Virus record (IMG/VR): IMGVR_UViG_3300017734_000044
Location: 1-31,328 of that record
Strand: one strand, 5' to 3'
Length of the DNA stretch: 31,328 nt
Origin: a virus
Each line of letters opens with the position of its first letter. Within the stretch, counting starts at the first letter, position 1. The notes beneath the pieces were generated by a model. That model had not been told where the DNA came from, searched no databases, and saw only the letters and a program-made list of their open reading frames with translations. Shown piece after piece: positions 23,125 to 30,102 of this stretch. The position numbers and the translations under genes are program-made.

Positions 23125-23408
23125 TAGATCACCTCCTTTTGTTTGGTAAAGGTTAAAGTTCCGCTAGGGTCTGAATAGGTAAGCGTTGCATCATCTTTAA
23201 GAAAATATAACTGGGCAATAAATTCATCATCTAAGCCCCAATCATCCGAGTTAATGAGCGTATAGAGAGAAACCTTTTCTTTTGGTACTTCTCCATAACC
23301 ATCAACCCAATCAACTAGGTATATCTTGCGCTCTTGTCTGATTCTCTTTTTAAGTTCATCAGCTGAACCCTCAAAGCGTTTATTTCCAAAGTTAGTAATG
23401 ATATTCAT
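23124..23408 (-). CDS. 94-residue acidic protein, unknown
   Basis: MNIITNFGNKRFEGSADELKKRIRQERKIYLVDWVDGYGEV then SDDWGLDDEFIAQLYFLKDD. Acidic middle and a beta hairpin at the end (TLTYSDPSGTLTFTKQKEVI). The last residues KEVI are written by the SD of the next gene. Start follows an extended SD and overlaps the upstream stop (TAATG). No family recognised. Confidence 0.55.
   Translation of the reverse strand: MNIITNFGNKRFEGSADELKKRIRQERKIYLVDWVDGYGEVPKEKVSLYTLINSDDWGLDDEFIAQLYFLKDDATLTYSDPSGTLTFTKQKEVI
23127..23138 (-). promoter_or_regulatory. Extended Shine-Dalgarno, 12-nt match to the 16S 3' end
   Basis: On the minus strand AAGGAGGTGATC is the exact complement of the 3' tail of bacterial 16S rRNA (GATCACCTCCTT). 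It is followed by TA and the ATG at 23124. It also encodes the C-terminal KEVI of the upstream gene. Confidence 0.75.
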
Positions 23409-23929
23409 TAGATCACCTCCTTACAGAAGATTTCATCCTGTGGTATTTTTACAACATAACCGCCATCAAGCGCCCATTCATATAATCTGTCTCCGAGGAT
23501 TTCTTTTAACCTTGGCATATCATCATTAATAATTTTATTCCAATATGTTGGGGTTGTTGTGTATCTGATACCCGCAAGATCAACCTCGGTTCTATCAAAA
23601 CAAGTCCAACTATTTTTTGGAAATGTTTTAACTTCTTCCACTTCATCCCAACAAAAAAACCCGCCGAAGTAATATAATTTTTCTCCGTTGATTGTCTCCG
23701 CTTGGATGCTCTCAAGTTCGGCTAAGAATTCCTCATTTTCTTTTTGGTATTCTTTGCTCATGTCTTTTAATAAGCTTTTTTCATACTCAATAAAAGCATC
23801 TCTTGTTGCTTGGTTAAAGTAAGGGTTCGCCCATCCGTTCCAATATCTATTACTTGGGTCGTATGCGCCCTCAAAGGTTGGGAAATCCTCATAATCTGAG
23901 AATGTAAATTTTGCTTTAATAAGATTCAT
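23408..23929 (-). CDS. 173-residue acidic protein, largest of the operon, unknown
   Basis: MNLIKAKFTFSDYEDFPTFEGAYDPSNRYWNGWANPYFNQ, then a long helix ALLKDMSKEYQKENEEFLAELE, an aromatic FGGFFCWDEVEEVKTFPKNSWTCFDRT core and a charged end. Rich in aromatics (W, Y, F) and in acids, with three cysteines. The start ATG follows GAGGTGGCG and overlaps the upstream stop (TAATG). No family recognised. Being large and acidic in a block of small genes, it is a good candidate for a host-interaction protein. Confidence 0.6.
   Translation of the reverse strand: MNLIKAKFTFSDYEDFPTFEGAYDPSNRYWNGWANPYFNQATRDAFIEYEKSLLKDMSKEYQKENEEFLAELESIQAETINGEKLYYFGGFFCWDEVEEVKTFPKNSWTCFDRTEVDLAGIRYTTTPTYWNKIINDDMPRLKEILGDRLYEWALDGGYVVKIPQDEIFCKEVI
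23411..23423 (-). promoter_or_regulatory. Extended Shine-Dalgarno, 13-nt match to the 16S 3' end
   Basis: Minus-strand TAAGGAGGTGATC is a 13-nt complement of the 16S rRNA tail (GATCACCTCCTTA), ending TA before the ATG at 23408. It is the second copy of this element in the operon, 284 bp from the first, and again encodes KEVI at the end of the upstream protein. Confidence 0.75.
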
Positions 23930-24255
23930 TACGCCACCTCTTCAAGTTTATTGACATACTCACAAACAATCTCTTCACCTATGATGTAGGTATACATATT
24001 TACAACTCTTTCAGCATTACTAAAATCAGTTGATACTTCGCCAAAGTTAGATTGCTCATACTCTCTAATATGCTCTATAACATCAAAAACTTGATCACCT
24101 AACCATTGCTTAGCTTGGTAAGTGCCTATGATGTAATAGTCAGTATTGAAAGCATGGTGATGAAGATCATCTTTATTCTCTTCTATCCATTCCGCATCTT
24201 GATCATTAATGAAATCATCAAAATATTCTTTTATCTCTTCTCTTTTATAATCCAT
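23929..24255 (-). CDS. 108-residue very acidic protein, unknown
   Basis: MDYKREEIKEYFDDFINDQDAEWIEENKDDLHHHAFNTDYY then VFDVIEHIREYEQSNFGEVSTDF and YTYIIGEEIVCEYVNKLEEVA. About 30 of 108 residues are D/E, in helices, plus a triple-histidine cluster. The pattern of acidic helices suits a DNA mimic such as Ocr or ArdA, but no ArdA motif was seen. SD: minus-strand AAAGGAGAGTAAAAATGG. Start supported. The end EEVA is coded by the SD of the next gene. Confidence 0.6.
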   Translation of the reverse strand: MDYKREEIKEYFDDFINDQDAEWIEENKDDLHHHAFNTDYYIIGTYQAKQWLGDQVFDVIEHIREYEQSNFGEVSTDFSNAERVVNMYTYIIGEEIVCEYVNKLEEVA

Positions 24256-24288
24256 TTTTACTCTCCTTTGTTAAATGGGTTGCTTATA

Positions 24289-24326
24289 CCACGAATGCCC
24301 CAAAAAGACGGGGCGCTAAATCGTGG
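24289..24326. other. Nested GC hairpin in the minus-strand operon
   Basis: CCACGA (24289-24294) pairs with TCGTGG (24321-24326), and inside GCCCC (24297-24301) pairs with GGGGC (24310-24314), with an asymmetric internal loop (AT against GCTAAA... ) and an 8-nt loop. It lies in the 77-bp gap between two genes. On the plus strand it is followed by GGGGTTTT. It may be an attenuator, processing site or terminator; no evidence which. Confidence 0.5.
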
Positions 24327-24332
24327 GGGGTT

Positions 24333-24599
24333 TTAGATCATGCTTTTATGGGGGTATTCAAAAATTAACCATTCATCGTGAGAAAATATTTTCTCATCTT
24401 CTAACATTTCTACAATATCAGATAATTCAATTTTAAATTTTGTTCTTGCTTCCGCTAATGTATAGCCTTGATATTTGCATTTATGAGATGCAATTTCTTT
24501 TCCTTGTTTGTTATCTATATAACCAAACATTGTAAATGTTCCATCTTGGTGTTTTTCAACACCGCTTGATAAGTATGCTTCTAAGTTCTTTGTTTTCAT
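24333..24599 (-). CDS. 88-residue protein, first gene of the minus-strand operon
   Basis: MKTKNLEAYLSSGVEKHQDGTFTMFGYIDNKQGKEIASHKC then KYQGYTLAEARTKFKIELSDIVEMLEDEKIFSHDEWLIFEYPHKSMI. An N-terminal beta sheet and a C-terminal acidic helix. Minus-strand AGGAGAGTAAAAAATG is a good SD. It is the gene nearest the candidate promoter 24633-24660. No family recognised; as the first early gene it is likely the first made. Confidence 0.55.
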   Translation of the reverse strand: MKTKNLEAYLSSGVEKHQDGTFTMFGYIDNKQGKEIASHKCKYQGYTLAEARTKFKIELSDIVEMLEDEKIFSHDEWLIFEYPHKSMI

Positions 24600-24632
24600 T
24601 TTTTACTCTCCTAAGTAATTTATATATCTCCT

Positions 24633-24660
24633 ATTATGCATATATAAACTAACTTGTACA
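24633..24660 (-). promoter_or_regulatory. Candidate promoter for the minus-strand operon
   Basis: On the minus strand TGTACA (24655-24660, 4 of 6 matches to -35) and CATAAT (24633-24638, 5 of 6 to -10) are separated by 16 bp. The predicted start is about 27 bp before the ATG of the 88-residue gene. Its position ahead of a thirteen-gene operon fits. Confidence 0.45.
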
Positions 24661-24709
24661 CATTACAGCCAACATTCTTTGTAAACAGATTAGGTGAATG
24701 CTCCAGGAA

Positions 24710-24718
24710 TGCGATAAT
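24710..24718 (+). promoter_or_regulatory. Candidate extended -10 promoter for the terminase operon
   Basis: TGCGATAAT matches the extended -10 pattern TGnTATAAT at all but one position of the hexamer (GATAAT, 24713-24718). A -35 at the right distance (TTAGGT) is poor. Transcription would begin near 24725, about 50 bp before the terminase small subunit. Confidence 0.4.
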
Positions 24719-24774
24719 ATAGGGGCATAAGGGAATATTAATTAATTACAATTAATTACTAATAAAAATGAATT

Positions 24775-25227
24775 ATGGAACAAAAAACGCTTAAAAAGAG
24801 AGGGCGAAAGGCTTTAATTCTTACACAAGATCAAATTAATCAAGTTGAACATTTGGCAGCTCTGAACATGGGAGTCATGGATATTTGCCGATCTCTTGGC
24901 ATTTCTTGGAGTGCATTCGATAAGAACCGCAAAAAAAAACAAGAAATAAATGACGCGTTAGAGAGAGGAAAAGCAAAAGGATTAACTAGAGCAACTTCTA
25001 AACTTATGGAAAAAATAGAGGATGGCGAATTCCAAGCGATCCAGTTCTATCTCAAATCAGCCGACCGCGAGCGCTGGGCAGAAAAAGCTGAAATTTCCCA
25101 TACTTTAAATTTGAGCGAAATAATCAGCTCCGCCAACGCGCGCATAATCGAACACAAAGGCGAAGCGCTAGCGCACGCGCCCGAAGAGATCGACATAAAA
25201 CAATTAAACAAGGCTAAGAACTCATGA
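24775..25227 (+). CDS. Terminase small subunit
   Basis: 150 residues. N-terminal basic KRGRKALILTQDQINQVEHLAALNMGVMDICRSLGISWSAFDKNRKKKQE is a helix-turn-helix, followed by ALERGKAKGLTRATSKLMEK and GEFQAIQFYLKSADRERWAEK, the phrase typical of terminase small subunits (A...FYLK....W). It binds the packaging start site and recruits the large subunit. The ATG has only a poor SD, with the AT-rich leader from 24725. It is directly upstream of the terminase large subunit across a structured gap. Family-level confidence is good. Confidence 0.75.
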   Translation: MEQKTLKKRGRKALILTQDQINQVEHLAALNMGVMDICRSLGISWSAFDKNRKKKQEINDALERGKAKGLTRATSKLMEKIEDGEFQAIQFYLKSADRERWAEKAEISHTLNLSEIISSANARIIEHKGEALAHAPEEIDIKQLNKAKNS

Positions 25228-25276
25228 GAGCTTGCTGTAGGGATTTATTCTTCTCCCTTGTACATTCCTACACACC

Positions 25277-25327
25277 GAGCGCGCGGAAGCTCACAGCGCT
25301 ACTCTCCGCGCTTCTCACAGCGCGCTC
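25277..25327. repeat. Inverted repeat with nested direct repeats in the terminase gap
   Basis: GAGCGCGC (25277-25284) pairs with GCGCGCTC (25320-25327); within it GAAGC (25286-25290) can pair with GCTTC (25310-25314). The direct repeat CTCACAGCGC occurs twice, 24 bp apart. Such structure in an AT-rich genome stands out and would suit terminase binding. Confidence 0.7.
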
Positions 25328-25439
25328 ACTCAATTACAGTCCAGGCGCGCGCTAGGGTGAAAGTTAGTACCTACTATCGCTGTATGACCCCCCCTTGCGT
25401 TGAGGGCGCGGGGCAGTGTACATGGAACTCTTGCGATAA

Positions 25440-25469
25440 TTTTTTTTAATTTTTTTTTAAATTTTTTTT
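25440..25469 (+). other. Three phased T-tracts (predicted bent DNA) before terminase large subunit
   Basis: T8 (25440-25447), T9 (25450-25458) and T8 (25462-25469), with AA and AAA between. Centres are about 10.5 and 11.5 bp apart, near the helical repeat, so curvature is predicted. The last tract abuts the ATG, so there is no Shine-Dalgarno. Confidence 0.75.
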
Positions 25470-27002
25470 ATGAAATATAAAGCCGAAGACGAAAAGAGAT
25501 TGATGACAGAGATATGGTCAGTCAATGTAAAAGACGATCCATTAAACTTTGTTAAGTTTGCTTTCCCTTGGGGAATGAAAGACACCCCCCTCGAAGACTT
25601 TAAAGGCCCGCGTAAGTGGCAGGAAAAAATTTTACGAGAAATGACAATCCATATTGCTAGAAATGGCACTAGGGATTTACCAGAGATGTTTAGAATGGCT
25701 GTAGCTTCAGGTCGTGGTATTGGTAAATCTGCTTTGGTTGCATGGATTATTCTTTGGATGTTATCCACAAGACTAGGAGCTACCATCATAGTAACCGCTA
25801 ACACCGAGCAACAGCTTAGAAGTAGAACTTGGGCTGAACTTGGTAAATGGATGACTCTTGCAATTAACTCTCATTGGTTTCAAAAAACCGCAACCACAGT
25901 CAAACCAGCACCTTGGTTTCAAGAAGCGCTAGAGCGCGACCTAAAGATTGATACTGGTTATTACTACGCGCAGGCGCAACTATGGAGCGAGGAAAATCCA
26001 GATGCCTTTGCGGGTATTCACAGCTCCTACGGAGTTTGTTTAATCATGGATGAGGCATCAGGTATACCTTCGCCCATCTACAGCGTATCCGAGGGTTTCT
26101 TCTCTGAACCAACATCCAATCGTTACTGGTTTACTTTCTCCAACCCGCGCCGAAACACAGGCCCATTCTACGATTCCTTTAATAGCAAAAAGCGCTTTTG
26201 GCAGAATGTGCAAATCGACTCGCGCACAGTCGAAGGCACTGACCAAAAGCTCTTCCAATCGATGATCGAGCAGTATGGCGAAGATTCTACTGTCGCGCGT
26301 GTGGAGGTCATGGGTGAGTTTCCTAGCGCAGACGATGATACTGTCATACCGCTTGACTTAGTGCGCGGTGCGGTAGAACGCGATGTCACGCTCACCGCGA
26401 ATGAGCCAATCGTTTGGGGTTTGGATGTTGCTAGATTCGGTGGCGATAACAGTGCGCTGTGCGTGCGCCAGGGAAACACTGTCTTAGAAATTAAATCATT
26501 TGCCTCCATGGACTTGATGCAACTTTGTGGTGTGGTTAAAAATCGATTCGATGATTGTACTGTCATGGAACGACCCCAAGAAATATTAGTCGATGTGATT
26601 GGACTTGGTGCTGGAGTGGTTGATAGGTTGCGTGAGCAGAATTTACCAGTGCGCGGGGTGAATGTAGCAGAAGCTCCAAGTACCAAAAAGAACTATTTGA
26701 ACTTGCGTGCTGAGTTATGGTTTGCGATTAAGGATTGGCTGGCGCAGCGTGATTGCCGACTTCCTAATGATGATGAGCTTGTATCAGAATTAGCTGCGCC
26801 TCTTTATAAATATACTTCGACTGGAAAAATAAAGATAGAGTCAAAAGATGAAATGCGCAAACGCGGAATAAAATCTCCTGACAAAGCAGATGCACTTGCG
26901 TTGACCATGGCAAGTTCGGCTGCAAGTTTTAGTGGAAGCGAGAGTTATTTCGGTTATAATTTCAAAAAACCTTTAAAATCTCGAATCATTCGAGTGGGAT
27001 AG
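25470..27002 (+). CDS. Terminase large subunit (ATPase and nuclease)
   Basis: 510 residues. ATPase: Walker A GRGIGKS (81-87), Walker B CLIMDEA (190-196), coupling motif FTFSNP (221-226). Nuclease: D319 in WGLDVARFGGDNS, D375 in LVDVIGLGAGVVDRL and D471/D474 in SPDKADALALTMA. It packs DNA into the prohead and cuts concatemers. The ATG at 25470 has no SD, only T-tracts; the in-frame ATG at 25503 has a modest purine stretch (AAAGAG), so translation may begin there and lose 11 residues. Downstream is the portal. Function is certain. Confidence 0.93.
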   Translation: MKYKAEDEKRLMTEIWSVNVKDDPLNFVKFAFPWGMKDTPLEDFKGPRKWQEKILREMTIHIARNGTRDLPEMFRMAVASGRGIGKSALVAWIILWMLSTRLGATIIVTANTEQQLRSRTWAELGKWMTLAINSHWFQKTATTVKPAPWFQEALERDLKIDTGYYYAQAQLWSEENPDAFAGIHSSYGVCLIMDEASGIPSPIYSVSEGFFSEPTSNRYWFTFSNPRRNTGPFYDSFNSKKRFWQNVQIDSRTVEGTDQKLFQSMIEQYGEDSTVARVEVMGEFPSADDDTVIPLDLVRGAVERDVTLTANEPIVWGLDVARFGGDNSALCVRQGNTVLEIKSFASMDLMQLCGVVKNRFDDCTVMERPQEILVDVIGLGAGVVDRLREQNLPVRGVNVAEAPSTKKNYLNLRAELWFAIKDWLAQRDCRLPNDDELVSELAAPLYKYTSTGKIKIESKDEMRKRGIKSPDKADALALTMASSAASFSGSESYFGYNFKKPLKSRIIRVG

Positions 27003-27008
27003 TTTTAC

Positions 27009-28958
27009 ATGGCAAAAGATTACGAAGACAAAATGGAAGATGTGGTTAGTGAAGAAACTAGCATGGAGCATCTTGCTGGTGTTATTAAATCAGAGATGGA
27101 TGATGCAAAAGATTTCATTCATCAAGTGGGTGCAGAGCGAGCAGAATCTACAGAATATTATTTAGGTGAGCAACCACAAGCACAATCTAGTATGCAGTCT
27201 GAATTTGTTTCGACTGATGTTAGAGACAGCGTACTCTTTATGCTTCCATCTATCATGCGCACATTCTTTGGTACTAAAAAGATTGTTGAATTTGTACCGC
27301 ATGGCCCAGAAGATATCCAAGTTGCCGAGCAACAAACCAATTATGTCAATTACATCATTCAAGAAAAGAATCCTGGCTTTCAAGTTTTATACGATGCGTT
27401 TAAAGATGCCTTGGTTAGAAAGAGTGGTTTTGTCAAAGTCTTTTGGGATGACTCTATTACTGCATCTACCAGCGAATACACAGACTTAGATCCTGTTTCA
27501 TATCAAGCCTTGGTGCTTGATCCTAATGTAGAGGTTGTTAAAGAATCTGTCACCATGGAAACGATCACACAAGTAGATCCTTTATCTGGTGAAGAAGTAA
27601 CACAAGAAATTCCAGCTAAATATGATTTAACGATTCGTAGAATTAAAGCCAAAGATCAAGTGTGTATTGAATCCATACCACCTGAAGAAGTTTTAATTTC
27701 ACGCAACGCACGCGATCTTGAATCTGCATCTTATGTCGCGCACCGCATGATTAAATCTGTTTCTGATTTAGTTGCTATGGGCTATGAACAAGACGAAATA
27801 GAACAATACGCAACCCAAAGCTCAAGCGCGGTTGACCCAGAAGCCTTTGAAGAGGTTGAGGCAAGAAATCCATTTGACAACATGGTATACCCAGACAGAA
27901 ATGATACGGGTGCGAAAGAGGTTTTATATGTTGAACATTATCTTTTTTATGACTTCGATGGCGATGGCATAGATGAAAGAATTAGAGTTTGTACTGCGGG
28001 TGAAGGTGTTAATGTGTTGAATGTAGAACAATGGGATGATTTACCTATTGCTATGTTCTGCCCTGACCCTGAACCACATACTGCAATCGGTTCGTGTCCA
28101 GCGGATTATTTAAAGCCTATCCAAGCTGCAAAATCCCAAATTATGCGAGATACCCTTGATTCGCTTGGACACTCTATCTTTCCTCGTATGGCTGTTGTTG
28201 AAGGTCAAGTCAATATTGACGATGTACTCAATACTGATATCGGACAGCCCATTCGAGTTCGCGCCCCTGGGATGATTCAACCCTTTACAGTACCCTTCGC
28301 TGGTAAAGAGGCTTTCCCTGTTCTTGGATACCTCGATGAAGCAAAAGAGAATAGGACTGGTGTGTCTAAAGCCTCTGCTGGCTTAAATGCAGATGCTTTG
28401 CAATCAAGCACCAGTGCAGCCGTATCCGCTACCATGTCAGGAGCGCAAGGCCGAATAGAAATTATTTGTAGACATTTTGCAGAGGGTGGACTTAAACAAC
28501 TGTTTAAAGTTACTAACAACTTAATTATCAAACATCAAAATGCACAGGATGTCTTTAGACTTGAAGGTCAATTTATTCCTGTTGATCCTAGATACTGGGA
28601 ATCAGATAAAGACATGGTGGTTAATGTAGCTATCTCTAAATCTTCTGACGATGAGAAGTTTGGTATATTGGGAATGTTGGCACAAGCAGAAGCCATGAAA
28701 GCACAAAACCAAGCACAAAAAGCTATCATTGATGCTGAGACTGATCGTATGAAGATCATTATGGACGATGATAGAAGCAGAGATGAAACTGAAGCACAGA
28801 TTAGACTTAAAGCAGCAGAATTAACTGCTAAATATGGCGCACAAGTTAATATTGCAGAGATAAATGCTATCATGGAGCGTGACAGAGAAAACATTAGGCA
28901 AACTGCAAAAGATCAAGCTCAAGGACTATTTACTGGCAATGGCAATCAAACTATATAA
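27009..28958 (+). CDS. Portal protein, P22-type
   Basis: 649 residues. The acidic N-terminus is followed by TDVRDSVLFMLPSIMRTFFGTKKIVEFVPHGPEDI (69-103), a hallmark of the P22-like portal family (P22 gp1, 725 residues). The wing region includes YDFDGDGIDERIRV (about 315-328), a DxDGDG loop like a calcium site. The C-terminal barrel region has a long helix (about 550-640) with many A, E and R (MLAQAEAMKAQNQAQKAIIDAETDR). It forms the 12-mer channel through which DNA enters and exits. No strong SD is seen before the ATG. Family-level call is firm. Confidence 0.85.
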   Translation: MAKDYEDKMEDVVSEETSMEHLAGVIKSEMDDAKDFIHQVGAERAESTEYYLGEQPQAQSSMQSEFVSTDVRDSVLFMLPSIMRTFFGTKKIVEFVPHGPEDIQVAEQQTNYVNYIIQEKNPGFQVLYDAFKDALVRKSGFVKVFWDDSITASTSEYTDLDPVSYQALVLDPNVEVVKESVTMETITQVDPLSGEEVTQEIPAKYDLTIRRIKAKDQVCIESIPPEEVLISRNARDLESASYVAHRMIKSVSDLVAMGYEQDEIEQYATQSSSAVDPEAFEEVEARNPFDNMVYPDRNDTGAKEVLYVEHYLFYDFDGDGIDERIRVCTAGEGVNVLNVEQWDDLPIAMFCPDPEPHTAIGSCPADYLKPIQAAKSQIMRDTLDSLGHSIFPRMAVVEGQVNIDDVLNTDIGQPIRVRAPGMIQPFTVPFAGKEAFPVLGYLDEAKENRTGVSKASAGLNADALQSSTSAAVSATMSGAQGRIEIICRHFAEGGLKQLFKVTNNLIIKHQNAQDVFRLEGQFIPVDPRYWESDKDMVVNVAISKSSDDEKFGILGMLAQAEAMKAQNQAQKAIIDAETDRMKIIMDDDRSRDETEAQIRLKAAELTAKYGAQVNIAEINAIMERDRENIRQTAKDQAQGLFTGNGNQTI

Positions 28959-29112
28959 CCTAGAAGTGTTAGTTGACGATCTAGTTTATGTCGGTAGTGA
29001 TATTAGAGCCAAAAGCCAAGAAGATGCAGTTAGAATACTTGGTATTATCTCTGGTGGTGAAGTAACCGAGGATTCAGAAGTATTAAGCTGTGAGGAGAAA
29101 ACTTTACACTAA
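28939..29112 (+). CDS. 57-residue acidic protein, unknown
   Basis: Start taken at ATG 28939 (MAIKLYNLEVLVDDLVYVGS), overlapping the portal's 3' end; a longer version from 28864 would overlap it further. It reads DIRAKSQEDAVRILGIISGGEVTEDSEVLSCEEK, an alpha/beta protein, acidic. Downstream overlap is by 1 bp with the next gene (TAATG). Unknown role; position behind the portal suggests a structural or assembly function. Confidence 0.5.
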   Translation: MAIKLYNLEVLVDDLVYVGSDIRAKSQEDAVRILGIISGGEVTEDSEVLSCEEKTLH

Positions 29113-29363
29113 TGGCTATTACATACAGAGGCGAAAGGTTTAGCGGTTATAACAAACCTAAAAGAACGCCTGGTAAAAATAAAAAGTTTGCAGTTTTAGC
29201 CAAAGTTGGTGACACCATCAAACTTATACGCTTTGGTGATCCCAACATGACAATCAAAAAAAGCAATCCAGCTAGAAGAAAATCTTTTCGTGCTAGGCAT
29301 AGATGCGACACTAATCCGCCTAGTAAATTAACCGCAAGATATTGGTCTTGCAAAATGTGGTAA
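29112..29363 (+). CDS. Basic conserved phage protein (DUF6321-like)
   Basis: 83 residues, basic: GERFSGYNKPKRTPGKNKKFAVLAKVGDTIKLIRFGDPN then KSNPARRKSFRARHRCDTN and ending KLTARYWSCKMW. The IRFGDPNM..KKSNPARRKSFRARH...ARYWSC.MW ending is one I associate with small basic proteins in many marine phages (DUF6321 or alike). It probably binds nucleic acid. Two cysteines could bind a metal. Start overlaps the previous stop (TAATG). Confidence 0.6.
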   Translation: MAITYRGERFSGYNKPKRTPGKNKKFAVLAKVGDTIKLIRFGDPNMTIKKSNPARRKSFRARHRCDTNPPSKLTARYWSCKMW

Positions 29364-29373
29364 GGAGATAGGT

Positions 29374-29505
29374 ATGTCACTATATGATAATATAAACAAA
29401 CGGAAAAAAGCTGGAACAAGTAGAAGCAAAAAAAAATCTACTATTAGTTCAAGAGCATATGCCAATATGAAAGCTGGTTTTCCTAAAAAGAAAAATAAAA
29501 AATAA
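29374..29505 (+). CDS. 43-residue very basic protein (KKAGTSRSKK type)
   Basis: MSLYDNINKRKKAGTSRSKKKSTISSRAYANMKAGFPKKKNKK. TAAGGAGATAGGTATG gives a strong SD. I associate this type (MSLY..IN.RKKAGTSRSKK) with other marine phages. 15 of 43 residues are K or R. It probably binds DNA in the head or during packaging. Function not known. Confidence 0.65.
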   Translation: MSLYDNINKRKKAGTSRSKKKSTISSRAYANMKAGFPKKKNKK

Positions 29506-29516
29506 CGGAGATAATT

Positions 29517-29624
29517 ATGCCAAAAGTAGGAAAACAAAAATTCAACTATACAAAAACTGGTATAAAAAAAGCAAAAGCTGCTGCTAAGAAAAGCAATAAA
29601 AAAGTTTCTTATAAGAAAAAATAA
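29517..29624 (+). CDS. 35-residue basic protein (MPKVGKQKF type)
   Basis: MPKVGKQKFNYTKTGIKKAKAAAKKSNKKVSYKKK, preceded by CGGAGATAATTATG. Proteins of the form MPKVG.K.F.YT..G...AK..A are widespread short phage proteins. Very lysine-rich, so charge-based binding to DNA is likely. Its stop abuts the next start. Two basic mini-proteins in tandem is a repeat theme of such phages. Confidence 0.65.
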   Translation: MPKVGKQKFNYTKTGIKKAKAAAKKSNKKVSYKKK

Positions 29625-29978
29625 ATGCGACCATCCTCGGCAAAAGCCAAGGGTAGAAAACTACAGCAATGGGTTGTTGATAAACTCGTTGCTTTGCTTG
29701 GTTTTGATCCCGAAGATTTAGAATCAAGACCTATGGGATCTTCTGGTGAAGATGTCATTATGGGCGTTCAATCACGCAAACAATTTCCCTACTCAATCGA
29801 GTGCAAAAACCAACAAGCAGTTAATGTGTGGAAGGCTTATGAACAGTCTTGTACAAACTGTAAAGATTACGAACCTTTGGTTATAATAAAGAGAAACAAT
29901 ACCAAACCATTGGCATTAGTCGATGCAGAGTATTTTATTAAACTTCATAGCAAGGAATTAAAAGATGTCGATGGATGA
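29625..29978 (+). CDS. PD-(D/E)XK nuclease, Holliday-junction-resolvase-like
   Basis: 117 residues. SSAKAKGRKLQQWVVDKLVALLG, then SRPMGSSGEDVIMG (D43), FPYSIECKNQQAVNVW (E59, K61, Q63) fits the resolvase/endonuclease core GED...ExK...Q. Three cysteines (C60, and CTNC) might add a metal site. Enzyme cutting branched DNA would resolve packaging concatemers; its position in the head-packaging and lysis block supports this. Its ATG follows the previous stop immediately. The role is inferred; the nuclease family is probable. Confidence 0.65.
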   Translation: MRPSSAKAKGRKLQQWVVDKLVALLGFDPEDLESRPMGSSGEDVIMGVQSRKQFPYSIECKNQQAVNVWKAYEQSCTNCKDYEPLVIIKRNNTKPLALVDAEYFIKLHSKELKDVDG

Positions 29979-30102
29979 AATATGGGATTATAAAGGTTGG
30001 TTTTGGGATGATGTAAATAAACGAATGTATCGTTGGCACGAATTAGAATTACTCTTGAAAGAGAGGGAGCTAAAAAAGAAAAATGAAACTAAGCAAAATT
30101 AA
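29965..30102 (+). CDS. 45-residue protein, unknown
   Basis: MSMDEIWDYKGWFWDDVNKRMYRWHELELLLKERELKKKNETKQN. Five tryptophans in the first half, then a charged helix. SD AAGGAATTAAAAGATG overlaps the nuclease gene. It overlaps the nuclease by 14 bp and the holin by 20 bp. The coupling and SD support it; no family recognised. Confidence 0.5.
   Translation: MSMDEIWDYKGWFWDDVNKRMYRWHELELLLKERELKKKNETKQN

Larger units (their letters stand above)
25228..25469 (+). other. 242-bp GC-rich noncoding gap between terminase genes, candidate packaging site
   Basis: No credible gene: a 63-codon frame here is low in conserved features. The gap contains an unusually GC-rich block (about 25275-25365, with GCGCGC repeats), a 51-bp inverted repeat, direct repeats CTCACAGCGC (25290-25299 and 25314-25323), then three T-tracts. 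Packaging sites (cos or pac) often lie next to terminase genes, so this is the best candidate. Confidence 0.45.

Noticed and set aside
24289-24326. tRNA gene
   Set aside because: The hairpin lacks the D- and T-arm sequences and CCA; no other tRNA cloverleaf was seen in the window.
25258-25449. 63-codon plus-strand frame in the terminase gap
   Set aside because: Low-complexity composition (R, S, C) from GCGC-rich DNA, without SD; the gap looks regulatory.
26168-26686. 172-codon minus-strand frame
   Set aside because: Shadow of the terminase large subunit; no motif or SD.
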